Part shown: positions 46,446 through 56,373 of the stretch, piece after piece
How the letters are laid out: each line of letters begins with the position of its first letter
Position numbering within the stretch: position 1 is the first letter of the stretch
Source: Euptelea pleiosperma
Taxonomy: Eukaryota; Streptophyta; Magnoliopsida; Ranunculales; Eupteleaceae
Assembly (NCBI GenBank): GCA_035048495.1
Contig: CM068546.1
Coordinates: 35,668,674-35,732,673 of the forward strand
Length of the DNA stretch: 64,000 nucleotides
Direction of reading: 5' to 3'
Notes under the pieces: model-generated
Database searches by the model: none
Seen by the model: only the letters and a program-made list of their open reading frames with translations
Told to the model about the DNA's origin: nothing
Position numbers and translations under genes: made by a program

Positions 46446-47045
46446 TCAGCACACCGACACCAATCTCATCGGGACCTTCTCCCTAGAAGGATCTCCGATC
46501 CCGTCCGCCACAATTCGAACAACCTTCTTGAACGCAAAGTGCATGCAATTAGAAAGAGCGATCCAGCAAATTACCTCGTAGACGAAATCGAAAGCAGGAT
46601 CAGAGGACGACGATTCTTCCCAATTCGACCCTCGGTATCGATCAAAATTCCATCCCCTGCCACCGCTGCCGCCACCACCACCACTACCACCACCTCCGCC
46701 AAACGGTCCGTCGTCGCCGTCTCCGAAGAATCCATCATCTTCTCCGTCTTCAGATTCCCCCGCTAGAGATCTCCTCCTCGTACGCCTCATCTTCCGAGCG
46801 AGCGTACGAGGAGCGGCTCTGTACAAGTTCCGTTTGAGCGTCGGCGGTGCAATGGTGTCGACGGGAGAAATTCCGGCGGAAATTGAGAGAACTCCGGTAG
46901 CGGATGAAGGTTCAGAGGAGGCTTCGCAGAGGACAGGGAGGTAGTTATTGTAAGTACAGTAATGGCGCTGGAGAAGGAATTTAGCAAACCCTAGACCTTG
47001 TGTTGTGGCTACTGTAACAACGTCAGCGATGGCCAAGATCTCCAT
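46446..47045 (-). CDS. Plant-specific Gly-rich protein of unknown function
   Basis: Single exon, 199 residues. The N-terminal ~55 residues are weakly basic and Ser/Thr-rich, compatible with an organelle transit peptide (inference). Residues ~80-95 are strongly basic (RAAPRTLARKMRRTRRRS). Then comes an acidic stretch (GESEDGEDDGFFGDGDDGPF), a Gly/Ser run, and RGWNFDRYRG. The C-terminal block FDFVYEVICWIALSNCMHFA then FKKVVRIVADGIGD is hydrophobic in part and looks like one membrane segment; it ends KVPMRLVSVC. I think this block is conserved in plant proteins without an assigned role, but I could not check. The clean 600-bp frame with domain-like segments supports a real gene. Start chosen as the first Met of the frame. 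Confidence 0.75.
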   Translation of the reverse strand: MEILAIADVVTVATTQGLGFAKFLLQRHYCTYNNYLPVLCEASSEPSSATGVLSISAGISPVDTIAPPTLKRNLYRAAPRTLARKMRRTRRRSLAGESEDGEDDGFFGDGDDGPFGGGGGSGGGGGSGGRGWNFDRYRGSNWEESSSSDPAFDFVYEVICWIALSNCMHFAFKKVVRIVADGIGDPSREKVPMRLVSVC

Positions 47046-47301
47046 ATTTGCAGATCTATGGAACAGATTAGATACTCAGAGGAAAACACAATAAATCGGA
47101 TTTCGAGGTGCAGAGATTTTGCCGAGCCAAACGGAAGGTCGAAATAAGACCGGGAAAGCAACGGGCGAAGGGAAGAAAGTGTGAGGTCTAATAAATAATT
47201 TTTCCTAGTTTGTTTCTTTCTTCGGTTACAACGGAGAGTAAGCAAGCCAGGCTTACACGTTACCTTCTAGGCTGCTCTGAATGGGAAAAATTTAGTTTGA
47301 G

Positions 47302-47496
47302 TGGTGATCATATGGTCCGGATGTGATGCCCAACTTCTGGCACATTTTGATTGGTGCTGAGTGGTGATCATATAGTCCGGGGTTCATGTGGTACCCAACT
47401 GCTGGCACATTTTGATTGATGCTGCACTAATATTTTATTTTAGTAGCCAGCAGTTTGGGCACCACATGGACCTCGGACCATATGATCACCACTCAT
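47302..47496. mobile_element. Foldback element upstream of the Gly-rich gene
   Basis: AGTGGTGATCATATGGTCCGG at the left is inverse to CGGACCATATGATCACCACT at the right. The unit AGTGGTGATCATAT-GTCCGG is also duplicated directly (47302 and 47361). About 250 bp upstream of the start codon of the 47045 gene. Confidence 0.85.
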
Positions 47497-48552
47497 GAAA
47501 ACGTGCAATCTTTCGGACCCACCGACCATGAATGATAGGCCCACCACTGAGGGACCTACATACCAAAAATCAGCCTCATTGGAGATGAAAAATGTCCAAA
47601 TCCGAAGGCTAGAAATACTTCATGATGACATTCGAATCCAACAGCGAATAACCAATCGCGCTGATTGTTGGTGTAGCGGTCCATCAAGATTATTCATGAG
47701 TGGCCCGAAAGAGTGTGCCGGGTGGTTCATTTTTATGGGCTCCACAGCTTGGTAGGTAAAAATGCTCCACGCACTAAATACGCTCCTTTGAATGGGCTCA
47801 TAAGGACAGTATTTGGGCTTTGACTGGTCACACAATAGATGGCGGATTTCCAGCCGGGGTTTGTCGACTGTTCAGTACGCGGTCACCCAATAGATGGGCT
47901 TAGATTTTCTAGAAGAACCAACCAGTCAAGGACAAGCATTCCTTAATGGGACAAATCTAGTCTGCTTTACGGACTTAAAAGTATGCAACATCGTCGGCAC
48001 CGTTGGATTTCCATTACATTGAAAACGTTTATTTCAACGTTTTCAAAAAACAAAAAAAATTATTTATAAGGAAAAATTAGATAGATGACTTTAAGCATGT
48101 CCCGAGCATGCATGTCGTCTTTTAGTTTTGACCAAGCAGTTGCTCACCTTAAAACTGTCAAATAGTGGATTTTCTTTTAGTTTTGTAGAAAAAAACCATA
48201 ATTTGAGCAAATATTCAGACTGCATTCACGCCTCAATTCAAAGCATTTTCAAGTAACAAAGCTAGAAATGATATTCTAAGAAAATAATTAAATAATTTAT
48301 TTAAAAACTTTCTTTAAAATTTTATTTAGTTTATGCCTTATGGAATTCAAACAAAAAACTAGGCTATATTTGCATAATGGCCGGCTCATTTTAAAGATTT
48401 TGATTTTAAATTACGAACAGAATAATTAATTTTTCTATGCTAGTGACTCCTTATACGGCGTGCATTAATATTGGTGCAGCTATGTGAAACACCCTTGCAA
48501 CTTGGGATATACAAAAAAATATTTTCAATATCTTTAAATAATATAGTTCTAA
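47497..48552. other. Intergenic region with MITE scraps
   Basis: 47500-47745 is a degenerate foldback repeat (CATACCAAAAATCAGCCTCA and the inverse arm to GTGCCGGGTGG). 47953-48120 begins GGGACAAATCTAGTCTGC and is related to 51790-52000. No gene. Confidence 0.5.
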
Positions 48553-49353
48553 GGGTGACGGTATTTGCACACCTTTTTTTGACTGACACCCACCTCTTGA
48601 TGTGTGCAAATAAGTTACAACAACAACAACAAAAAAAAACAAAAAAATAAAAAAACTCCACCATTGAGAGAAGAAGAAGAGGATGAGGAGGACCTCCTCC
48701 TCCTCTTCTCACGGTGGCCTCCCCTTCCTCCTCTTCTTCTTCTACTCGAGCGGCTTCTTCTTCCTCTTCCTCGTCATCTTCTTCTTCTCCAAGCGGCCTC
48801 CTCTTCTTCTCCGAGAGAGAGAGAGAGAGAGAGAGAAGAAGAAGAAGAAAGGAGGAGAAGGAAGATGAGGAAGGAAGAGATCTCTTTCTCTCCCTCTCCA
48901 TAAAAAAATAAAAAAAAAATTCGCTACGTATCGGTAATACAGGTTGGACATGGCTTTGGCCAAAGCCATGTCCACCCTGCGTTATCGATACGGAGCAATT
49001 TTTTTTTTTTTTTTACGGAGAAAGAAATAGGGAGAGAGAGATAGAGGAAGGAAGGGAGAGACACACACACACACACACAGAGTAGGAGGAAGAAGAGGAA
49101 GTCTCTCGGAGAAGAGAAAGAGGAGGCTACCTGAAGAAGAAGAAGAAGAGGAGGCCTGCAACCCACCACCAGGTAAGAGAGATAGGAAATGAGGGAGTGG
49201 TGGTGGTGGCGTAGTGGTGGTGAAAAAGAAGAGGATGGTGGTGGTGAGTTCTTCTTCGTTTGGTTTTTTTTTTTTTTTTCCTCACAACTTTAGGTATGTG
49301 CAGATAAGATGAAGGTGTCACTCAAAAAAAGGTGTGTGCAAATAACGCCACCC
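48553..49353. mobile_element. hAT-type MITE with microsatellite core, copy 2 (8-bp TSD)
   Basis: An 801-bp element. Left end GGGTGACGGTATTTGCACAC, then CTTTTTTTGACTGACACC; right end (inverse) GGGTGGCGTTATTTGCACAC, then ACCTTTTTTTGAGTGACACC. The exact 8-bp duplication AGTTCTAA lies at 48545-48552 and 49354-49361. The interior is low-complexity: (CTC)/(TTC) about 48686-48812, (GA)n about 48811-48837, (AC)n 49060-49078, (GAA)n about 49127-49150, plus a perfect 28-bp palindrome at 48946-48973. No coding capacity. Confidence 0.92.
48946..48973. repeat. Perfect 28-bp palindrome inside the hAT-type element
   Basis: GGACATGGCTTTGG is followed at once by its exact inverse. Weaker pairing continues outward (CGTATCG...CGATACG, about 48926-48992). 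Confidence 0.95.
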
Positions 49354-49362
49354 AGTTCTAAT

Positions 49363-49673
49363 CATGGTTTAAAAAACAGTCGTTATAACAAAAAATAACG
49401 GCCGTTATAACGGATTCGGACCTCAATCCCCTGTTAAGTTATATATGTACAGTTAAAATGCTTTAACTGTTATTTTTCGTTATAACGGGCATTATTTTCT
49501 ATTTTTGAAAATTCCAAATTCAAATTTTGAATTTCATCGCCATTTTTTTCTGTTATTTTTCATTATTTCCGTTATTTTCCATTTTTGCTCCTGAGTGTTA
49601 CAATTTGTAATAACAGAAAAACAGTAACACCCCCATTCCGTTATACCGTTATAACGGCCCCTTTTAAACCTTG
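49363..49673. mobile_element. hAT-type MITE with AACGG arrays, copy E (8-bp TSD)
   Basis: Reads CATGGTTTAAAAAACAG... to ...CCCCTTTTAAACCTTG, the inverse of copies A-C. The exact 8-bp duplication GTTCTAAT lies at 49355-49362 and 49674-49681. The left copy overlaps the target duplication of the neighbouring element, so one inserted right at the edge of the other. Confidence 0.93.
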
Positions 49674-49891
49674 GTTCTAATAATACTGTGGTAAATTTTC
49701 TTAGTGATGTATGATACTCCTAAATTGTCAGGGAAAATTATTAAACATGCGTGGGCTATCCATAATTGCACATTTTATAAAAACAAAAAAAGATTATAGA
49801 TAGTATAGTAGCTAATAGCTATAAATAGTTCTCAATCTAAATATCAAAGTTTTCATGTAATAGCTATAAATAGTTCTCAATCTCAATCTAA

Positions 49892-50200
49892 AGGGTGTGT
49901 TTGATTGCACAAAAAATTTTCCTGAGAAAATACATCTGGGAAATGCCTTGAATGGCTGATTGATTGCAATTGAGAACATGAATTGCAATCATGTGAGATA
50001 ATAAATGGATATTTTCAGGTGAAAATTAATTCTCATCTATTTGGATGGGAAATGAATTCCGGGCTTGGTAGGAAAAATTATCCAGATTTAAATGGCTTGG
50101 TAGGAAAAATTATACATATTTAAAATGGCTATTTAACAATGGACAGTTGGGTTTTCCCAAGGAAAATGCAATTTTCCCACTTGTCAATCAAACACGCCCT
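49892..50200. mobile_element. Foldback MITE with GTGTTTGATTG ends (PIF/Harbinger-like?)
   Basis: Starts AGGGTGTGTTTGATTGCAC and ends GTCAATCAAACACGCCCT. TAA stands at both edges and may be a 3-bp duplication. The interior has repeats of GGTAGGAAAAATTAT. The relative at 21360-21665 shares most of the interior. Confidence 0.8.
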
Positions 50201-50972
50201 AATTTTTATTTGTAAAAGTAAAGATCCATTACTTTTTTATAAGGTATAGCCTCGTCTGGCCTAGCATACACGACATTTCATTGGTGTTGGACATCTGGAG
50301 GTAATTTTTTAAGATTTATCCAAATGAGATCAATTGGAAATATACAAAAATCATATAAGATTTTTTTGAAGTATTTTATGATTCAACTAAAACTTTTTCT
50401 AGAGTTGATTATCCAACTTTATGTAAGTTGCCAATCAATTATGTTTTATATTAGCTTAATTTTTTTTGAACCGGCCACATGTCAGTCCAGTGAATTAGTG
50501 GCCCTACATAGCCCTATGTATAGCATTTTTTTTGTCCAACTGACCACATGATTATTTAGCCCACCCCTTGGTCACCAAAAATTACCCGGATTGGTTATCT
50601 CAGCCATTAGATTTTAGCACCTTTTAAGTAGTGATTCTAGCCGTTGGATTCAAGCATGTTTTTTGGATACTAATCCAACAGTCAGAAATCATCAATCAAG
50701 TTGATTTGGTGTGTCCATCCTTAAGGGGTGAGCTAAACATTTTGATGAAGTATTTGGCCACAGGTAGTATATGAGTGTTTAGAGGATGGTGGACATTATA
50801 AATAGTTGTGGAATGCTTCAGAGTCTGGACCCACCCAATCATCCAACTACGAGGTTAGGTACAACAAAGTACCATAAGATGGTCTCCTAATCTTATGATC
50901 TATCTCATTCTTTTGGATGATTAGAGAAACACAACAATTAAACTAGGGTTCAAGAAAGTACATGACATTAAG
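50201..50972. other. Intergenic region with one foldback repeat
   Basis: 50520-50770 carries CAACTGACCACATGATTATT, AGCCCACCCCTTGG and the inverse GGGTGAGCTAAACAT. No gene. Confidence 0.5.
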
Positions 50973-51087
50973 CCATTTGCTATTATTTGGGGTGTATGGC
51001 ACGAAAGAAATAGGAGAACTTTTGTGGGAGAGGAAATTAAATATCACTTCAAGAAACACTTATTAGCAGCGGTGTCAAGGAACCTTC
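50973..51087 (+). pseudogene. LINE ORF2 C-terminal fragment, interrupted
   Basis: PFAIIWGVWHERNRRTFVGE followed by EIKYHFKKHLLAAVSRN is the zinc-finger end of a plant LINE ORF2. It is cut by the SINE and MITE that follow. Sequence at 51656-51775 (GTTTCTCAACTGTTGGGG...) may be its continuation. Confidence 0.72.
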
Positions 51088-51296
51088 AAGGGAGTGGTTC
51101 GGTGGTACGTAAGACGTAGCGATTTGGGTATATTCCCCAAGGTCGTGAGTTTGAGACTGCGCCCCTTGAAGGCCACCTTACTGAGATTTATCCTAGATGT
51201 GCCTGGTGCATGTCAAAGGGTTCGGCATGCACCCGAGGGATTTAGTTGGGTCTCGAAGAGATCTGAACACCCCGTCACAAAAAAAAAAAAAAAAAG
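51088..51296 (+). mobile_element. tRNA-derived SINE with poly-A tail
   Basis: GGGAGTGGTTCGGTGGTACG (A-box region) and GGTCGTGAGTTTGAGACTGC (B-box region) are spaced as in a tRNA head. The body contains GGCATGCACCCGAGGGATTT and ends in 17 A's (about 51279-51296). It sits inside a LINE remnant. Confidence 0.62.
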
Positions 51297-51297
51297 T

Positions 51298-51655
51298 AGG
51301 GGTGTCAATGGGTCAGTTCCAGTTCGGTTCCTAAAGTACCCAGAACCCAAATCGATATTACCAGTTCTTATTAGTTCCGGTTCTCAAAATGATGGATCTA
51401 GAACCAGAACCGATTATTTGGTTGTTCTTTTGGTTTTGGGTATATTGGTACAAATCTTGATAAAACTACAATTTTAAAACAATATTTATATATCGATTCC
51501 GGTTGTAAGCAGTTCAGTTCCAGTTTATATCAGTTTCAGGTCAAGATCTAACTACCCAGAACCCAAACCATTAGTTTTGGTTCAATTCCAGTTCTGATTC
51601 TTTTTTAGTCAGTTCCTGTTCGGTTTTGGTTACATCGGATAAAATGGACACCCCT
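51298..51655. mobile_element. Terminal-repeat element with AGGGGTGTC ends, next to the SINE tail
   Basis: Begins AGGGGTGTCAATGGGTC and ends GGACACCCCT. The interior is rich in GGTTC(C/T) and AACC(G/A) blocks (CAGTTCCAGTTCGGTTCC). Degenerate relatives at 19855-20060 and 40930-41160. Confidence 0.75.
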
Positions 51656-51789
51656 AGTTAGTAGCATAAAGGTGTTTCTCAACTGTTGGGGTAGCATTAA
51701 TTGGAGTTGAGAGGTGCTTTTTTCTTTGAAGGTTTGGTATTGGTGGGAGACGGTGTTCAGGCTTGGTCTTCCTTTTTTTTCCTATGTAG

Positions 51790-52000
51790 GTCGGTCTAGT
51801 ATGCATCCATTTACATACTTAAACGTATGTAAACATTGTATCCACCATTGAATGCTCATTGAAAAACGTGTTTTTAATTTATAAAATAATTTTTTTTAAA
51901 AACATTGAAATAACACATTTTTCTAGGTAATCCAACAGTACTGACAATGTTTGCATACTTTTAAGTATGTAAATGGTTGCATACTAGATTTGTCCCCACT
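51790..52000. mobile_element. Foldback MITE, TGCAAACAGTTGCATG family
   Basis: GGTCTAGTATGCATCCATTTACATACTT is inverse to AAGTATGTAAATGG plus TTGCATACTAGATTTGTCCC. The centre matches 28600-28835. Confidence 0.8.
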
Positions 52001-52760
52001 ATCATGTCGGTCTCTATTTTAATAAATTTATTTGGACTTTTCAAAAAATATATCTATCTTGCCTACCAGAAAAAATATATTTCTTATGCCAGTGAGATAA
52101 AATCACTAACATTAATTAATTCTTTCCTAAGGTAAAAAGGCATCTAAGAGGAATATTTTTAAGGTTTATCCAAAATAGGCTTTGAGTTGCCCTAATTTGT
52201 ATGGAAAGGGGTTTAGGGGGAAAATTAAGGAAGCGTAAAGATCGGGGGGACATCCATTAAAAAACCACATTCATTTGTAACTTAAAAAACCACATTCATC
52301 TTCTATGTGTGTATGCCAAAATGGTTGTCAAAAATTGTTGTACCCATTAAGGAAAAGAAAAATGTAACCTTTTGAAAAGAAAGGGGTTTGTTGATGAGAA
52401 TGATTCTTCTCCCTAACTCTCTTGCTCTATTAGTTTATCAACTTTTGCAAAACCCCAAGGGCCCAAGATTGATTGAACGGTGTCATAAATATTTGCAGGG
52501 GAACGTTTTGCAGGATTTGCGTATGCTTGGTGGCGCAACATCTAACAAATATTTACATAAGATCCAATCATTTTTCTGCTAAAAAGTGGCTGCAAATTGC
52601 TGTAAACAATAGGCAAATGACTCTCTCATCCCCCTTGATCTCCCCCAACAGCTCTCCGGGCCTCCTCAACCATATCCCAACAATAATAAAAGAATTTATT
52701 TTCCTTGTGTAGAATCGGTTAGTCTATGAACAAATTAACATACACAACACAAGCCCGCCC
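52001..52760. other. 3' side of PP2-B F-box gene 1
   Basis: 52250-52345 is a scrap of the GATGATC foldback family. 52475-52690 is the TTTGC-rich repeat also found in the proline-rich gene intron (7365-7560) and downstream of PP2-B gene 2. No gene. Confidence 0.55.
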
Positions 52761-53821
52761 TTACTGTTTAGGTCTCACTTCAATGCCTTCAATTATAATC
52801 CCTCCTTTTAAATGTTCACCCTTAACCTCCACCAAACTCATCTTCACTTCCCCTTCATCTCCACCCTCGATGTAGAACTCCCCCAACTCAATCTCCATCC
52901 ATCCATCGTTTCTATCACGTGGGACCCGTCCATCTCCCTTGATCACCCTAGATTTCAACACTTCCATGCGATTCAAGAAATAAAGGCGTTCCAACCGTTG
53001 TTTTTTACTGTCTTGGCGTTGTAGATATGCAGTGCTGGTTGACACTTGGTTCCCAACTTCTACTGATATCTCTGATGGAATTGAGTCGAGTCCGTACGCA
53101 CGATCCGCAATTTGTAGAACGAGATAAGCTGCGTAGGTTGTTTTTGGAGACAGCATGCGAGCGTTGATCTTGCCATGGATTTCCAACCAACAAACGGTTC
53201 GGAGCTCAGTCACCTCCGAGAACCTGTAGATATAAAAAAGAAAAAGATGGGGCCTACATGACCATTTGGTCCAACCACTTAACGGTTAAGATATACAGAA
53301 TCAATGCGATAGTAGTAAAATGATGGAGATTTACAACAAACCTTGATTGAGGTAGTGATTTCCAGCTCCAATACATTGGATAATTTCCCCACGGAATCGA
53401 AAGCTCTCTTGCACTCAACATGTAACATTTCTTACCAGTCGATTTCTCCACTGAGAAGCTCTGCCATTAAAAATTAAAATATCATATGATCATCATCATC
53501 ATCGTGATGTTATTCCTATTTTGCTTTGGGCCTATAAAAATGTATATTTACCGTATTGCCACCGTTGATGAGAATGGAATCACAGAGACGGAAATAGAGC
53601 TCTTTGTATGACGAGAACTGCACCGGAGAAACCGAACTTGATAAAATTTTCTGACAATTGGACGGCAGAAATCTCTCCCAGGTACCGTTGGACTCTACCG
53701 CAGATCTTAAGGTTGAAGAGACAAGCGATGAGCGACACACATCCCGAGGAGATGTGAACGAGAGAATGGTAGAAATGCAGCCTTCCGGCAAGCTGTTGAA
53801 ATCCACGCGGTCCATCCACAA
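52761..53821 (-). CDS. F-box protein PP2-B type, gene 1
   Basis: F-box plus phloem-protein-2-like domain; likely an SCF ubiquitin-ligase subunit whose PP2 part may bind glycans (known for related proteins, inferred here). Exons 53552-53821, 53342-53460 and 52761-53223 join in phase (AATACG|GTAAAT; GGCAG|AGCTTC; CAATCAAG|GTTTGT; CTACAG|GTTCTC), giving 283 residues. The F-box is near the start: SLPEGCISTILSFTSPRDVC, then SSLVSSTLRSAVES and WERFLPSN. PP2 motifs: STGKKCYMLSARELSI, YWSWKSLP, VCWLEIHGKI, TTYAAYLVLQIADRAYGL, and near the C-terminus DGWMEIELGEFYI. Start: Met at 53821; Met two codons later (MDRVDF) is possible. TATA at 53859-53866 leaves a very short leader. A near-identical copy is at 60105-61171. 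Confidence 0.95.
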
Positions 53822-53858
53822 ATTTATCTAAGCATGAAACGTTCACAACTTCACGCTG

Positions 53859-53866
53859 TATTTATA
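53859..53866 (-). promoter_or_regulatory. TATA box of PP2-B gene 1
   Basis: TATAAATA on the minus strand, 38 bp before the start codon. The same motif stands upstream of gene 2. Confidence 0.65.
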
Positions 53867-54002
53867 GGGTTGAGACAAAATAATTAAGCTTTGAGTCGGA
53901 GCTTTTGTACAGTGGTCAGAGAGAAACAACGATACGAGTTGACCACGTGACCGTCCGTCGAGGAACGATGAAGATAGACCCAAAGAATTTATTGACGTCT
54001 TA

Positions 54003-54937
54003 CAAGGTTTTAAACGGTCCGTTATACTGTTATAGTATAAGGCTCAGGCTCCAGTTACCGCCCTAAAATGACAGGCTATGGTTACAGGATAAAATATGAG
54101 CTACGTGGCACAATCTTAGAGGACTCTGACCGTATGGATGTTTGGCCAATCCCTAAGTGGACCTACAAACAAAAAATAGGCCTGATTAGTGATATATACG
54201 CGTTGGATTGGACTTATTTTCATGGGTTGATCTCAAATGTGGGAATTTGAGCGGTATTTGAGGTACAAAGATCTAACATCTAGAAATCACTAATCAGGCT
54301 GCTTTTTGGTTCGTATGTCCACCTAGGGATTGGCAAAACATCCATACGGTAAGAGTCCTCTAAGAGTGTGCCACGTGGCTCATATTGTGTCCTGTAACCG
54401 AAGCCTGTCGTTTTAGGGCGGTAACTGAAGCCCGACCCATAGTATAAACGGTCCCTAAACGTACAATTATGACCGTGGTCATATCAGATGTGACTTGGTC
54501 AAAAAAAGTCAAAATATTATTATTTTTCAAAAACAGTTTGAGAAGGGTAAAAAAAAAAAATTTTTTAGTATAACAGTCGTTAGTTCCGTATGAATATTCC
54601 AATTTTTGATCTTGGGTGGATCCATTCCTGAGTCGGTAAAGTTTGTGAGCCTTTATATATAGACCTGAGTTCAAAGCCCGTTACCTCATTAACGGAAAAA
54701 CGGTAACGCCCAAAGCCCGTTATTTTATGAAAATAACGACCCGTTGTTTTTTCAAAAAAAATTTATGAAAAAAAATTGGGTGTTATTTTCGTTTTTTGAA
54801 AATTTGAGCGCCATTTCTATTATTTCCGTTATTTTACCATTTTTTCGTTTATGCCCGTCCATTAATGGCCATTTTAACGGAAAAAACGGCAATGCCCCCA
54901 GTCCGTTATACCATTATAAAGGCCTTTTTAAACCTTG
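54003..54937. mobile_element. hAT-type AACGG MITE(s), interrupted by a MULE-type MITE
   Basis: The left end CAAGGTTTTAAACGGTCCG at 54003 and right end GGCCTTTTTAAACCTTG ending at 54937 belong to the AACGG family, as does 54660-54937 (CCGTTATTTT, AAAATAACG). Both ends are of the CAAGG kind, so this may be two partial elements. The part 54041-54438 is a later insertion. Confidence 0.7.
54041..54438. mobile_element. MULE-type foldback MITE nested in an AACGG MITE (9-bp TSD)
   Basis: Left end GGCTCAGGCTCCAGTTACCG, then CCCTAAAATGACAGG; the right end is its inverse down to GAAGCCCGACCC. The exact 9-bp duplication ATAGTATAA lies at 54032-54040 and 54439-54447. The inner core is the same as in copies 1 and 2 at 3747 and 4197, but the termini are different. 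Confidence 0.93.
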
Positions 54938-55533
54938 GTTGATACCACCACCTCGGCTGAAACCACCTTCACCCAACGACTGATCCAACTGGCTTATCAA
55001 AGAAACAGTTGTCAACCTAAAGGGGAACGGTATAACCGGCAACAACGGGCTGTTACGTAAGCCCGGGTTGGTTCGCTGCACTTGGGTGCATTTTGTACTC
55101 CATTGCAAATACCCTTAATTGCGTTGCAATCACTTGCAATCCAAGTTACTTATAGCTGTTTGGTTCACACCTTGTAAATAGGTGTAAATGAAATTTAGTT
55201 GATTGGTTGGGTAATGCATTGCGATTGCTACGGGTTGAGCTGGTTCTGGATTCTCGACTTCGATTGGGGCTTGGATCTGGGCTTGTGTGAACCAATGAAA
55301 ACATGAGGAGTTAACCCATAAGGACCGTGAATATCGACACACCGACTATCAATCCTGATCGTTAAGTGTGGGCCCTCAATAATGAAAGGTTGATGAGGTT
55401 AGTTGGATCGCGGAGATGGCCCACTGATTGAGCGGTATGTATGAAACTAAAATAAACATATATTAAAAATTTAAGAATCCCCCCGGGTGTAGTAATAAGG
55501 GTATTTCGGTCAAAAGAAAGAAAAGATAAACAT

Positions 55534-55918
55534 GAGTAAAATCGCTGACCGCCCCTGATGACCACTGATCAGAATATGAGTCACATGGCACACTGTTAGA
55601 GGACAATGACTGTATGATTTTTTGCCAATCCCTAGATGGGCCTACAAATAAAAATCAGCCTGATTCAGGATTTCAAACCTTTCGATCCGGGTTCCCAAAT
55701 AATGCCCAAATTCATAGGGTTAAAATCAAGCCATGAAAATGACTCCAATCCAAACGCTTAGTTTATCTGTTAGGGTTAAAATCAACCCATGAAAATAATG
55801 GCCAATAGTTTTGGTTTGTAGGCCCATTGGATTGGCCAACACATCCTACGGTCAGCGTCCTCTAAAAGTGTGCCACATGGTTCATATTATATTATGGGCA
55901 GTCAACGAAGTTTTACTG
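55534..55918. mobile_element. MULE-type foldback MITE (9-bp TSD)
   Basis: Left end GAGTAAAATCGCTGACCGCC, right end GGCAGTCAACGAAGTTTTACTG. The exact 9-bp duplication GATAAACAT lies at 55525-55533 and 55919-55927. Confidence 0.92.
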
Positions 55919-55963
55919 GATAAACATAAATAGAAAGGATTAATCGCACAACACATAGCGGTA

Positions 55964-56373
55964 AAAATTTTAGATGCAGAGGACGACTTTGGATGCAGTT
56001 GATGCAGAGGGCTCTAGTTACCCAATATAACTCAATTGTTTGGGCCCATTAACCGCATGGATGTTTACCCAACCCTCGATGGATATATGTACAAAAAATC
56101 AGCTTGACTGATAATTTATAGCCATTGGATTAAATATCCAAAAAATATGTAAAAAACATGTTTGAATCCAACGGCTATAATTAATCCTTAAAAAGTGCTA
56201 AAATCTATGGCTAGAGAAAACCAAGCAGACTGATGTTTTGTATGTATATCTAGCAAGGGGTGGGCTAAACATCCATGCGGTTAGTGGGCCCAAAAACGGA
56301 GCCATGTAGGGCCACTAGAGCCCTCTGCATCGACTGCATCCAAAGTCCTCTGCATCTAAAATTTAGCCCTCTG
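55964..56373. mobile_element. Foldback MITE with TTTAGATGCAGAGGAC ends
   Basis: TTTAGATGCAGAGGACGACT and TTGGATGCAGTTGATGCAGAG at the left are inverse to CTCTGCATCGACTGCATCCAA and AGTCCTCTGCATCTAAA at the right. The inner arms carry GGGCCCATTAACCGCATGGA and its inverse. No clear target duplication. Confidence 0.85.

Noticed and set aside
48440..48903. Long Glu/Arg- and Leu/Ser-rich frames on both strands
   Set aside because: Simple-repeat translation inside the microsatellite-core hAT-type element.
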